Source: Methanosarcina sp. DH2
GTDB lineage: Archaea; Halobacteriota; Methanosarcinia; Methanosarcinales; Methanosarcinaceae
Length of the DNA: 64,000 nt
Assembly (NCBI RefSeq): GCF_020804225.1
Contig: NZ_WJBI01000010.1
Coordinates: 46,635 to 110,634, forward strand
Reading direction: 5' to 3'
The position numbers and the translations under genes are program-made. Under the pieces are notes generated by a model. It did no database searches and was not told the DNA's origin. It saw only the letters and a program-made list of their open reading frames with translations. Positions 9,503 to 18,760 of the stretch are shown piece after piece. Every line of letters starts with the position of its first letter. Positions within the stretch are counted from its first letter, which is position 1.

Positions 9503-9655
9503 TAATTCCATTCCGCTATTTTAGATATCCTGCTTCAGACATTATTACGTATTTTGTTACAGATTTTACAATTACCTGCCCTGTTGTGCAATTTTGTTTT
9601 TCAGAACCCGTATCGTTACTGCCAATATCGTTACTGATTAAACTTTGAAGTTAAA

Positions 9656-11710
9656 TCAACCGTTTGAACTTAGTATGCTGTTGAAGCTAATTTTGAATTC
9701 AGTCCCGTTCTCTTTTTTAAGCTCCAGATAGCCTTCTATCTGGTTTACAAGAACATCTATAAGTTGAAGCCCGAGAGAATCCGTATTTTCGAGATCTATT
9801 TCTTTCGGAATTCCAGGACCATTATCAGCTACTATCAAAGTGTACTTAAACTGCTTTTTACTTTCGCTTTTTCTTGTTACGGCTTCTGCAGGACTTTCGT
9901 GCATTATGTCGTGGTTTTTATTTTCGTAGAGGCTTATGCGAATTTCTCCTTTCTGCCCTGGCTGAAAGGCATGTTTCAAAGAATTTGATATTAATTCGTT
10001 TACAATGATGCCCAGAGGTATTGCGGTATCCATACCAAAGTAAACCTGCTCGGTGTTCAGTTTCAGGTTTATATTATCGTGGTCCACAGTATACGAATTG
10101 ACAAGGTCTGCAGTTAGTTTCTGGAGGTAAGCGCCAAAATCTAAAGTAGTCATATCTTTGGATTTGTATAGTTCTTCATGAATGAGAGCCATAGAAATTA
10201 CACGGTTCTGGCTTTCCCTGAAAGCTTCGATAATTTTCAAGGTATCACATACTTTGAGGTCAGAGAATGTTCCTGCCTGAAGGTCAAGCAGGGATGAAAT
10301 TACCTGTAGATTATTTTTTATTCTATGATGAATCTCTTTTATCCGGGCCTCTTCATGCTTTTTCACGGATTCTTCAATCATTTTGCGCTCCGTAATATCA
10401 TAAATCAGACCCTGGAATTTTTCCCTTTTACTGGAGTTTTCGTTAATTTTCCGAATTGTTACCCTTACCCATCTTACCTCTCCATCTTTCTTCCTTATAC
10501 GATATTCCAGCTCCATAGACGATTTACGACCGGATTGGAAATCAGCTGTCTTTTTAGAGACATATGGAAAGTCCTCAGGTTCGATAAGCTTCTCCCATTT
10601 CACATTTCCGGAAAGAAAGTCCTCCTTACTATAACCCGTAATATTCTGTGTTCCCTCTGTAAAAATTGGTGAAAGGTCTTTATCCAGTTGAAAGAGTCTT
10701 CCACTAAAATGTTTTATAAATGAATAATAATGCTCTTCTTTTTTCTGTAAATCCTCTATTACAGCCTTTTTTTCAAAAGTGTTTTTATTTACTCCAAGAA
10801 TAGTGTATATGAGCATCTGTTCATTAGTAAGGAAAGTTGTTTCCTCTGTTAAAGCTTCTTCTCTTTGCTTAAGTTCCCTGAAAAGAAGGCTGTAAGGCTC
10901 TTCAAAACCGGTCACTACAATTGCTCTATATATAAGGTAATAGGACAGCACTTTAAACAGGTGGCCCATAAAACTTGGAAAAATATCCATATGACTATAA
11001 ATCAGAAAAGGCAGTCCTTCGAGAATTGCCAGGAATATGGATAATGCAATTAAAACGAAAACGTCTTTGTCGAACCTTTCTCTTTTTGCATATAGAATAA
11101 CCAGTGAGAGAATAAAGATTAAAGTTACAACCTGCTCGCTTATTAATTTAAAAGAAGTAAGACCTGAGCCTTCGACATAAGAAGCAGGAAAATTTTTAAA
11201 GTAGAGAACTGAGGTAAGAAGATATGCGGCAATTAGAGCATATATAAAGAATGTTCTCCTGGAAAATCGATAGCTATCAAAGGGTATTGAGCTATTCTTT
11301 TCATTTTTTCTACCCTGAACCAGGAACAATGAAGCTATTAGAAAAGAAAAGCCTTCTATGTACCTTCCAATTATCCAGAATTGAACAGGAAGATTTGAAT
11401 CAAATCCAGGGAATAGCCCGAATTCTTTGAATGATAGAGTATGCAAGAGGTCAAAGCTTCCTATAAAAAGATAGGATATTCCTACCAAAAGTAAATATCT
11501 ATTTAATAGAGAGTTTTTTGATTTCCATATTATAAGAAAGACAATGTATGCAATTAGGATGTTGAATAACTCCGCAAATGTATGAGAAAGAAGATGGTTT
11601 TCAAGACTAATTATGTAAAGTGAAAAGGCAATAATTGCCCCGATTATTAGATCGTTTGAGTCTAATCCATATTTTTTTCTTCCTGTTTCTTCTATTTTTA
11701 CACAACCCAA
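9656..11710 (-). CDS. Membrane sensor histidine kinase: MASE3-like region, PAS, HisKA_2, HATPase
   Basis: A 684-aa sensor kinase. About eight hydrophobic spans at residues 20-265 resemble the MASE3-type sensor region of methanogen kinases. One PAS/PAC domain covers about 330-450 (YSKEDFLSGN ... RWVRVTIRK ... YDITERK). A HisKA_2 phosphoacceptor follows (EIHHRIKNNLQVISSLLDLQ, about 455-530), then a HATPase with NELISNSLKHAF and DNGPGIP. The start drawn is a TTG at 11710 with no clear ribosome binding site; it could begin a little further in. No response regulator is adjacent. The kinase half closely resembles that of the PocR kinase at 48.6-51.2 kb, so the two are paralogous there. Confidence 0.85.
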   Translation of the reverse strand: MGCVKIEETGRKKYGLDSNDLIIGAIIAFSLYIISLENHLLSHTFAELFNILIAYIVFLIIWKSKNSLLNRYLLLVGISYLFIGSFDLLHTLSFKEFGLFPGFDSNLPVQFWIIGRYIEGFSFLIASLFLVQGRKNEKNSSIPFDSYRFSRRTFFIYALIAAYLLTSVLYFKNFPASYVEGSGLTSFKLISEQVVTLIFILSLVILYAKRERFDKDVFVLIALSIFLAILEGLPFLIYSHMDIFPSFMGHLFKVLSYYLIYRAIVVTGFEEPYSLLFRELKQREEALTEETTFLTNEQMLIYTILGVNKNTFEKKAVIEDLQKKEEHYYSFIKHFSGRLFQLDKDLSPIFTEGTQNITGYSKEDFLSGNVKWEKLIEPEDFPYVSKKTADFQSGRKSSMELEYRIRKKDGEVRWVRVTIRKINENSSKREKFQGLIYDITERKMIEESVKKHEEARIKEIHHRIKNNLQVISSLLDLQAGTFSDLKVCDTLKIIEAFRESQNRVISMALIHEELYKSKDMTTLDFGAYLQKLTADLVNSYTVDHDNINLKLNTEQVYFGMDTAIPLGIIVNELISNSLKHAFQPGQKGEIRISLYENKNHDIMHESPAEAVTRKSESKKQFKYTLIVADNGPGIPKEIDLENTDSLGLQLIDVLVNQIEGYLELKKENGTEFKISFNSILSSNG

Positions 11711-12014
11711 TTCGGTGGTATTCTTCTATATGTCCTCTCTCATATAATAAATTACAAAATCACCTCAGTCTGCTATTAAGAGAATTTCAGAATTCCCGTA
11801 AACAGGAATGGCACGAAGACGCCAGGCAGGTTGCCCGGGAAATATATTGATTAACCATAGAACATCAGAAGTTTATTACGTTTTTTTGAGCTTATTTTTA
11901 AGGATGTGCCCACATCTTTGAATTTGCTTTTTAGTCCCCGGGCTCTCAACGACTGCGAAGCAGGTGGCCTTTCCAAAACAGAACATAAGAGTGAAAACAG
12001 GATACAGGCAATTT

Positions 12015-12176
12015 ATGACCAGCAAACACAACGGCGGGGAATATACGGAAGCTAAAGAAGAACATGCATAAACAATTGCCCATATTCAGACCTTTATTCA
12101 GGAGAACAGAGGGTTAAATATCCAGCTGTTGACGGAGAAACTGGAAAACAAGAAACCAGCGCATAAGTTCGGATAA
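12015..12176 (+). pseudogene. Decayed small ORF, one of three relics in the window
   Basis: A 54-codon frame (MTSKHNGGEYTEAKEE...) is broken by TAA at 12069. Its second half (HIQTFIQENRGLNIQLL, then EKLENKK) resembles relics at 38437-38515 and 48297-48355, both also broken. I see nothing else in 11711-12215 except AT-rich sequence. Confidence 0.4.
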
Positions 12177-12215
12177 CGTCCGAAAAGAACATTAACTGAA
12201 GGCAGGTACCAAACC

Positions 12216-12242
12216 TTTTTTATAATGTAAACACTGTTTACA
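12216..12242 (+). promoter_or_regulatory. TATA box with an abutting 17-bp palindrome
   Basis: TTTTTATAAT at 12216-12225 is followed at once by the palindrome TGTAAACACTGTTTACA (8-bp arms, one central base). The palindrome covers the expected transcription start just before the acyltransferase ATG, as a repressor operator would. Confidence 0.55.
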
Positions 12243-12254
12243 TTTGGGGTTAAT

Positions 12255-13409
12255 ATGAGGCTTCACTGGATTGACGCTTTAAAAGGTATTGGAATTATTT
12301 TTGTAGTGTTTGCACACCACAGCTTGCCGGTAGGGCTTGACACTTACATATTTTCATTTCATATGCCACTCTTCTTTTTCATTTCCGGATTTCTATTTGA
12401 CTTTGGGAAATATGCAGGATCAGCTGCAGATTTTGTTAGAGGGAGGTTCAGGTCTCTTATCATGCCTTACTTTGTTTTTGCAGTGCTTACCTGCCTGTTC
12501 TACTTTTTGCTGGATACGGGATTTCAGCCAGGGGTCACAAATATCGAGTTTTTCGAAGCCACTGCTCTTTATGGCATTTATTCCATCCTGTATGCATTAG
12601 GACCCCTTGTCTCCTATAATCCGCCTCTCTGGTTCCTGACCTGCCTTTTCGTAACCGAACTTCTCTTTTACGGACTTGCGAAGAACTATTACAAGAAACC
12701 GGGTAAACTTATATTCTGGCTTACTGCAGCCGGAGTGATCGGGTATCTTTATTCGGTATATATACCTTTCAGGCTGCCCTGGAATGCTGATGTGGCTCTC
12801 TCTGCGGTGGTATTTTACGGAGCTGGAAATCTATTTAGAAAATTTACAGAGTTGGAAAAAGAGTCAGGATCAGGTTTCAATCCGGAGGTAGATTCGGTTA
12901 TGGAGCCGGGTTCGAGGTTCAGGAAGGGGTTCGCCAGAGCTGAGAGATTTTTCCCTGGAATATTTATCCTTTTGAACCTGCTTTATTTAGCTTACCTCCT
13001 GGAGTTTCCTGCATCGGATAAGGTCAATATGAACGTGCTGAAATATGGGGGTTTCTTCTCGTATTACTTCTTTGCTTTCTCGGGGACTTTTGCCTTTGTT
13101 TACCTTTTCAAAAAAATCGGAAGTTCAAAGATTCTGGAATATTACGGGAGAAACAGCCTGATTGTGCTTGCGCTTCACTTTCCTATCAAGGATATCCTGA
13201 CAAAACTGGCAGTTCTCAGTTTCGGGGTCGAGCTTGAGTATTTCTATTACAATACCGCTTTTGCTCTGAGCTTAACAGTGCTGAACCTCCTGCTCCTGAT
13301 ACCTGTGATTTTCCTTATCAACAATTATTTTCCTTTCCTGCTTGGAAAAAAGAGAGCTTCTGCGAAACTTGAAGGTTTTAAAGCTCGCTTCAGAAGAACC
13401 GTAAATTAA
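12255..13409 (+). CDS. Acyltransferase family 3 membrane protein (sugar O-acyltransferase type)
   Basis: A 384-aa membrane protein with about ten spans. It opens with the family signature RLHWIDALKGIGIIFVVFAH and FSFHMPLFFFISGFLF, the histidine-containing start of the acyltransferase-3 / fucose 4-O-acetylase group that acetylates cell-surface sugars. NSLIVLALHFPI near residue 305 fits the family's C-terminal half. A hydrophilic loop with Glu/Gly/Ser lies at about residues 200-230. GGGG precedes the ATG at 12255. The palindrome at the transcription start suggests repression. No glycan cluster is nearby. Confidence 0.85.
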   Translation: MRLHWIDALKGIGIIFVVFAHHSLPVGLDTYIFSFHMPLFFFISGFLFDFGKYAGSAADFVRGRFRSLIMPYFVFAVLTCLFYFLLDTGFQPGVTNIEFFEATALYGIYSILYALGPLVSYNPPLWFLTCLFVTELLFYGLAKNYYKKPGKLIFWLTAAGVIGYLYSVYIPFRLPWNADVALSAVVFYGAGNLFRKFTELEKESGSGFNPEVDSVMEPGSRFRKGFARAERFFPGIFILLNLLYLAYLLEFPASDKVNMNVLKYGGFFSYYFFAFSGTFAFVYLFKKIGSSKILEYYGRNSLIVLALHFPIKDILTKLAVLSFGVELEYFYYNTAFALSLTVLNLLLLIPVIFLINNYFPFLLGKKRASAKLEGFKARFRRTVN

Positions 13410-13621
13410 TAAGGCTGATCTCTGATCAAAGAAAAGTAGCAGATAAATACCCGGATATCATGTGAAAACACGGAGGGTAAAAGTAAATATTCGGGTAGCC
13501 CTCCAAAGTAGGAGATAGTAAAACTTCTGCAGCAGATGATCTAAAACTGTGGAAAGTAAGACAGGTTCCAAAAGTAATTTAAAGAATTAAAGCATATATA
13601 AAATGCAAAATATAACTAACT

Positions 13622-13828
13622 TTATTGCTCTTCTTTCTCTCTTTCACGCTTATATTTTTCCTTGATTTTCTCAATCATTTCTTCATTGGCTTCAATAACA
13701 AAAGCTCCAACATACCCGCATTCTTTGCAGTGGTAGACCGCACCTGCGTACCCGCCAACTTCATAGTATATATTCGAATTCCCGCAGACAGGACAGACTT
13801 CAACTAACTTTTCCCGACTCAGGGCAAT
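13622..13828 (-). CDS. Small zinc-ribbon protein, non-canonical start
   Basis: A 66-68 residue protein with CPVCG and CKECG knuckles spaced for one zinc ribbon (CPVCGNSNIYYEV ... YHCKECGYVGAFV) and a Glu/Lys-rich C-terminal helix (EKIKEKYKREREKEEQ). The frame opens after a TAG and contains no ATG, GTG or TTG before the first cysteine pair. AAAGGAGG at 13831-13838 lies just upstream of ATT (13826-13828, giving (M)ALSREKLVEV) and 8 nt before CTG (13820-13822). The coding character is strong, so a non-AUG start or an error at the start is likely. Function unknown; possibly nucleic-acid binding. Confidence 0.65.
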   Translation of the reverse strand: MALSREKLVEVCPVCGNSNIYYEVGGYAGAVYHCKECGYVGAFVIEANEEMIEKIKEKYKREREKEEQ

Positions 13829-14176
13829 TTCCTCCTTTAGCTAAACTAACAATATCATTTAACTGAATACTAAAACGTACCGAATTAATGGAACCGTTTT
13901 TCTCAATCTGCGCTAATAACCAATTTTCATGCATAAATGACTGATTTGTGGGCAAAAAGCCTTAAGTCACTAATCAAACCAAAACCAAACTTGTTTCAAT
14001 CCTTATATAAACAAAATTAGAAGAAATGCCTTTTGGTAGCAGTACAATTATTATCATCGGTTCTAAAAGTTGATGGACTCTTATATTAAATCCAGAAACA
14101 ATTGGCGATTAAAAGACTTTAAGATTAATTTTATTACTTCGGGAGTGCGGAGGGTCACGAATATCCTATCCTTTAG
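13829..14176. other. No gene seen
   Basis: AT-rich intergenic sequence between the zinc-ribbon gene and the first MITE-like element; no ORF with a ribosome binding site was found. Confidence 0.5.
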
Positions 14177-14503
14177 AGGCTGTCCGACAATTACCCTCAA
14201 TAATCAAAGTTGCGCTGGCGCACCCCGCTGCAAGCAACGGGATATGTCCGCGCCCCAGCTCCAAATTTCGTTAAAGTAGACAGTAAACCTAAAAAATTTA
14301 GTTTGAGTAGAACTTAACAACCAAAAAATGGAATTAATGGATCACATTAGATTTAGCGGTTCCCGGGGAAGTATTCCATCCCCGCAGCAAGCTAGCTGGG
14401 TATTCGACTGATAAGAATCAAATTTCTTTTTTTCGATTTGAAGGCTTTAAATGCCTTCTTTTTTACGTGTTTTTGCCTTGAGATTGAATTGTCGGACATC
14501 CTG
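14177..14503. mobile_element. MITE-like or deleted IS element, about 325 bp
   Basis: The ends are inverted repeats matching at 15 of 16 positions (AGGCTGTCCGACAATT at 14177-14192; the complement of AGGATGTCCGACAATT at 14487-14502). TTTAG flanks both sides (14172-14176 and 14504-14508) as a possible target duplication. No transposase ORF is present. The ends resemble those of the next element (AGAGCCTATCCGAAAAGT), suggesting related IS5-like parents. Confidence 0.55.
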
Positions 14504-14563
14504 TTTAGGTTGGGGTGGCCGCACGCAGTTTGATTTATTGAAAAAAGGAGGCTAAAGCACTTA

Positions 14564-14694
14564 GAGCCTATCCGAAAAGTGGTTACCTGCTATAACTTTT
14601 ACAATATGCAATATGCAAAACCGGAACGGATACTCTGACATTATGGACCTATTGTGACTTTTCAACATGCATTACTGACTTTTCGGATAGGCTC
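14564..14694. mobile_element. MITE, 131 bp, with perfect 17-bp terminal inverted repeats
   Basis: GAGCCTATCCGAAAAGT (14564-14580) is perfectly repeated in inverse at 14678-14694, flanked on both sides by TTA (14561-14563, 14695-14697) as target duplication. Too short for a transposase. An IS5-like parent is a reasonable guess. Confidence 0.8.
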
Positions 14695-14839
14695 TTAGTA
14701 AGAATTACTAATTAAAATAAGAAAGTATAAATAGACAAAAAAGGAAAATGCAGGCAGTTTAGAAATAAGAACCAATATAGATTAAATATAAGATCTACAT
14801 ATTACGCATATAAAGAAAAGATGTCAGGTCGAAAGGGGC

Positions 14840-15385
14840 ATGAATGAAACTAAAAGAAGTATACTATCTCAAGAAGAAAAACTAATACTTGAAATATTCA
14901 CATATAATAAAAAGGGAAAACCCATATATCCGTCAAAATTGGAAGAAATATATAAAGATCAAATTAGTAAAAGTAATATAAATAAAATAATTGATAAATT
15001 ATTTAATCTCAATGTGATTAACGCAAAATGGGAGAATGATAGAGGAAAATGGGTCAGGTCTCTGTACGTTACGGAGGAAAACAAATCTAAAAGAGATTTT
15101 TTATCTAACGAAGAAAAAATTGCTCTCGAGATATATAGATATAACAATATAATAAAACAGCCCATATATTTTTCTAAACTAGTTGAATTATTAGAAGGAA
15201 AAGTAAGTCGAAATGCGATAAGCAAAAAAATAGATAAGCTGTTTGATCTTTGCATGATTGATGCGAAATGGGAAAATGATGAAGGAAAATGGGTAAGATC
15301 TCTTTATATTGATGGTGGGGAATATAAAGAATATTTCAAGCATTTATATAACAATTATTCAGACAGACTAGTGTCGCGTCAATAA
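14840..15385 (+). CDS. Tandem duplicated winged-helix-like protein
   Basis: A 181-aa protein made of two copies of an about 80-residue unit. Each runs S(Q/N)EEK...LEI...Y......KPIY(P/F)SKL, then a helix-turn-helix-like segment and ends INAKWENDRGKWVRSLY / IDAKWENDEGKWVRSLY. Hydrophobic spacing suggests two winged helices, so DNA binding is likely. Not recognised as a named family. It is very AT-rich and lies alone at the left of the AT-rich island, convergent with the PRTase gene, with a repeat array between them. It may regulate the neighbouring pair; that is inference. Confidence 0.6.
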   Translation: MNETKRSILSQEEKLILEIFTYNKKGKPIYPSKLEEIYKDQISKSNINKIIDKLFNLNVINAKWENDRGKWVRSLYVTEENKSKRDFLSNEEKIALEIYRYNNIIKQPIYFSKLVELLEGKVSRNAISKKIDKLFDLCMIDAKWENDEGKWVRSLYIDGGEYKEYFKHLYNNYSDRLVSRQ

Positions 15386-15665
15386 TCAAGGATTGAACAA
15401 TTCTGAATAGTTGTAACCGATTTTATACGAGATTTTACCGTTGAAGCGACACTAGTATTGCGATTCCGAAGTATGTTCACAAAAGTTGAAGTTTGAATAT
15501 ATACAATGGTCACCCATTTTCCCACTAAATAAGGGATTTATTTTGGAATCGAAGCACTAGTATTGCGATTCCAAAGTATATTCACAATTCTAACTTTTGA
15601 ATAGATTTATGGATCAATAAATTTCCCGTTAAGCGAGGGACTTACTTTGGAATCGACGCACTAGT
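15367..15665. repeat. Three abutting palindromic units sharing ACTAGT borders
   Basis: ACTAGT occurs at 15367, 15451, 15556 and 15660, dividing the stretch into units of 84, 105 and 104 bp. Each has inverted ends. Units 2 and 3 begin ACTAGTATTGCGATTCC and end GGAATCGAAGC / GGAATCGACGC, and are similar to each other throughout; unit 1 has different ends (GTGTCGCGTCAA / TTGAAGCGAC). The first border overlaps the end of the winged-helix gene. Looks like MITEs inserted side by side at CTAG targets. Confidence 0.65.
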
Positions 15666-15693
15666 AAACTCACGAGTATAGTCTTTAGAGAAT

Positions 15694-16761
15694 TTATAAA
15701 GCCGAATAGGACAAATCTTCTACAACAGTTGTAGTAAAATTATTGGAATCGATTAAAGTTCCATTAAATATCCACGGTAAAGGCTCGAATTTGAGCGTAG
15801 AATTATAATTTAATCTTAGTTTGTTAGACTCCAAAATCCTCCTTAAAAAAGATCTAATATACATAGTGACGTTGTAAACTGAACATATGAAACATTCAAC
15901 TCTCATGTTTATTTCTTTATTACAAAGAAAATATTTGTAATTTAATCTCCCAGTACAATTAGAGAGAGTTAAATTTGTCGGAATTGGGGTAATAACATAC
16001 TCAAGATAAATCTGTGTTTGATTTTCTAATATATGGATAAAAAACCTAACCTTGCATTGGTCAAGTTCAAAATTGATACCGTTAGAAACTGCATATTCAT
16101 ACGTTTTTTTGCGTAGCTCTTCATCAAATTCTAAAACCATTTTAAAACGGTCTTCAAATTGGATGGAACTGTCTATGATTTCCGGCTCGTACAATTCTGT
16201 ACTAAATAATTTAACTACTTCTTCTTTTGATAATTTTCTGGAAAAAGTAATTTTGTCAACTATCAAATTCAAATTAGGTATACATATAGAGTCAAAATAA
16301 GCAGGCATGAAATTATAATAAACTTTTAGGAACTCGATCTCAGGAAGTATTTTATGGCTAACAAATCTGACATTAGGATATTCATTAACCAAGTTTTCAT
16401 AAGTATCTTTGCTAGCTAATATAGTTACCACAGTAAGAGAACCAAAATCATTTATAGTAGATAACATTTTTTTGATCGTCTTGCCCGTATGAATAGAATC
16501 ATCAAACACAAGAATATTTTTCCCTTTAAGAGTTTGTGGATCAAAGCAAGAGAAATCAAAAAACGTGATCTCACTTACATTTAAAGGATAACCTTTACAA
16601 AGATCCTCAAAAACAAAGGCTCCCTTCCTACCAATCTTTATTACAACATCTCCATAGTTACAATTTTCACGTATTTTTTCATCGAAAAAAATGAGCATTT
16701 CCGATCGGAAATTTTCTAATTCATCTTTATTTAAATTTATATTAAATGGATTGAAAATCAT
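15694..16761 (-). CDS. Phosphoribosyltransferase-domain protein, coupled to the upstream membrane protein
   Basis: A 355-aa protein. The N-terminal half carries a type I phosphoribosyltransferase fold: KIGRKGAFVFEDL near residue 45, then the PRPP loop ILVFDDSIHTGKTIKKML (DDSxxTGxT, about residue 80-95). The C-terminal 190 residues are not recognised. The start is taken at 16761 because its ATG overlaps the stop of the membrane-protein gene (TAATG), a translational-coupling arrangement; the reading from 16791 is unlikely. The enzyme could act on a base or nucleotide, or the domain could be a nucleotide sensor. With its partner it may form an unrecognised two-gene system. Confidence 0.65.
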   Translation of the reverse strand: MIFNPFNINLNKDELENFRSEMLIFFDEKIRENCNYGDVVIKIGRKGAFVFEDLCKGYPLNVSEITFFDFSCFDPQTLKGKNILVFDDSIHTGKTIKKMLSTINDFGSLTVVTILASKDTYENLVNEYPNVRFVSHKILPEIEFLKVYYNFMPAYFDSICIPNLNLIVDKITFSRKLSKEEVVKLFSTELYEPEIIDSSIQFEDRFKMVLEFDEELRKKTYEYAVSNGINFELDQCKVRFFIHILENQTQIYLEYVITPIPTNLTLSNCTGRLNYKYFLCNKEINMRVECFICSVYNVTMYIRSFLRRILESNKLRLNYNSTLKFEPLPWIFNGTLIDSNNFTTTVVEDLSYSAL

Positions 16762-18314
16762 TATATATACCCCAGATATGGATCTATGCATTTAGTTCCT
16801 TGTTCAATATTGGAATATATTTTTATTCCCTCCAATATTTCCTTTAGCTTTAAACTTGTGTCTCTATCTCCCTCAAATGAATTCTTAGAATCGTCCAAGA
16901 TGTCTTTAAAAGTTCTATAATTAGTAATTGCAGTATTGCAGCAGTTATACATGCAATATTCGACGCAGCATTCGGCAATTTTGTTCAGCACAACAATGAC
17001 AAAATTTGAGAAATTTAATTTTTCAATTATGTCAACAATAGAATTATTAGGAGAATTTATCTGGCCAAGAGAAATAATTGCTATTTTTCCTAAAATCACC
17101 AAAACATTTTCTGTAGGAGCTTCAAAATGATATTCAGCAGAAATTAAACCTATTGACCCTATTTTAGTTAAATAAGGCAGAGGAATTTCATTTTTACCTT
17201 CAGTCATAGCGTCAACTAGCTCATCGACATATTCTAAGCTTCTTAGAGTTGACCTTTCATGTTTCATTTCAGAAGAAACCTTTCCGACATTAAGTAAGGA
17301 ATTCAATATATTTGTGTGAAATTTGGAGATGTCAGAATCATCTTTTGGGATATCTGACAATATGCTCTTGGAGATATTAAATAATACATCTACACCAATT
17401 ATTGTTGAATTTTCAAGATTTTTTCTGGCACAGTACTCTATAAAATAGGATATATTGTCAATATTATAATAAAAGTAATCTCTTCTATTATCCGTATTTA
17501 ATTCGAGAAATAGTTTTTTGATTTGATCAAAAACAAGCGCTGTAGCTTTATCATTACCAAATGAAACAGTAACAGTACCAATATCTATTAGATCAGATAT
17601 GATTTTATTAAATTGAGATTCGTCGAGGTTCTCTTCAGAAAAACTAGAATTATAAAAATTAGATAAGCCTTCTTTAAAGGAAAGGAAGTCGTGCCTACTA
17701 ATGGAACCGACTATGAAATCAAAAATTATAGAGTTACTATGTGGAAATTTATTATTTCTTTTTAATAAAAAACTAACTAATGATTTGGGGTTTAAAAGTT
17801 TAATTGTATGATATACATATTTACCTATTAGAAAATATGCAAGAACTGCAAATACAATAGAAAATATGATCAGTGGATACAAATAACTAGAGACTTTATC
17901 TGAAATAAGTAGTATAAGAAAAAGATCATATAGTATAGAAATTCCACAGAAAATCCATACCATCCTGAAGTCTCTTGTAAAAATATCTGAAAAGTTTAAG
18001 GAATAATTTGAAGAAAGTAGTTGTAACACTATTGAATTTAAGGCAAATGCTATCGCAAATATAGTAACTTGACTTTGTGCTAATACACTCAGTAAAGACA
18101 ATACAGAATTTGGATAAAATGAAAAAACATCAATGAGATGAGATATAAAAATAAAATAAATACTATAGATGTAATATTTATAAAGAAAACAATTATTTAC
18201 CATATTAGATATAAAAAGAAGAATAAAAGTTAAACTCTCAAAAATTAATACAAGTAGAAAAGGAGCGAAAGTACAAGAAAACATAGGATAACAAACATTA
18301 TTTTTATTCTTCAT
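16761..18314 (-). CDS. Membrane protein with large cytoplasmic domain, partner of the PRTase protein
   Basis: A 517-aa protein. Residues 10-175 hold five or six hydrophobic spans, including an QSQVTIFAIAFALNSIVLQL segment that resembles DUF2254-type membrane proteins by eye. The remaining 340 residues are soluble, helical and poorly conserved in composition. Very AT-rich, low-GC codon choice compared with mutS next door. It overlaps the PRTase ATG by one base (TAATG), so the two make one operon. Function unknown. A membrane effector plus nucleotide-handling enzyme is a plan seen in defence modules, but no known system is recognised. Confidence 0.6.
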   Translation of the reverse strand: MKNKNNVCYPMFSCTFAPFLLVLIFESLTFILLFISNMVNNCFLYKYYIYSIYFIFISHLIDVFSFYPNSVLSLLSVLAQSQVTIFAIAFALNSIVLQLLSSNYSLNFSDIFTRDFRMVWIFCGISILYDLFLILLISDKVSSYLYPLIIFSIVFAVLAYFLIGKYVYHTIKLLNPKSLVSFLLKRNNKFPHSNSIIFDFIVGSISRHDFLSFKEGLSNFYNSSFSEENLDESQFNKIISDLIDIGTVTVSFGNDKATALVFDQIKKLFLELNTDNRRDYFYYNIDNISYFIEYCARKNLENSTIIGVDVLFNISKSILSDIPKDDSDISKFHTNILNSLLNVGKVSSEMKHERSTLRSLEYVDELVDAMTEGKNEIPLPYLTKIGSIGLISAEYHFEAPTENVLVILGKIAIISLGQINSPNNSIVDIIEKLNFSNFVIVVLNKIAECCVEYCMYNCCNTAITNYRTFKDILDDSKNSFEGDRDTSLKLKEILEGIKIYSNIEQGTKCIDPYLGYI

Positions 18315-18760
18315 ATTACTCAGAATTAACTATAATAACAATATTTAAAAAATGATCGAAACTTCAATAATTAAGTTATGTTCTTTTCTTTACTTTTAGA
18401 AATAAATTACAATTCAAGGTTAATTAAGACTAAAAGTCTAATAAAGAAACACAGAATTACGTAATCATTGAATTACTCCCAATCAGTTCATTGATATTGT
18501 TTTGGAGTTATGTAAAATATGTAATTATCAGTCTATTAAAAACTAAAAAACGAAATCGATAGCCAACAATTATATAATAAATATATACTAAAAGAAACTC
18601 GCCCATTTAACTGTAGTAAGATGGCTAGACATGATTGTGTCTAAATTAAACAACTACAAATTGCAAGGAAATTGAAATGCAACGATAACTGTTAAAGTAT
18701 ATCATATATAACCTTCTTGGTGATTGCAAAAATAATTCAAGGCTTAAAGTGAGTTAAAAA
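18315..18760. other. Divergent intergenic region, no gene
   Basis: A very AT-rich stretch between the membrane-protein gene and mutS. TATA-like AATTATATAATAAATATA lies near 18567. No small ORF with a ribosome binding site is seen. GC content rises sharply at the mutS start. Confidence 0.5.

Noticed and set aside
13625-13807. 60-codon plus-strand ORF
   Set aside because: Antisense of the zinc-ribbon gene, whose paired CxxC motifs and ribosome binding site lie on the minus strand.
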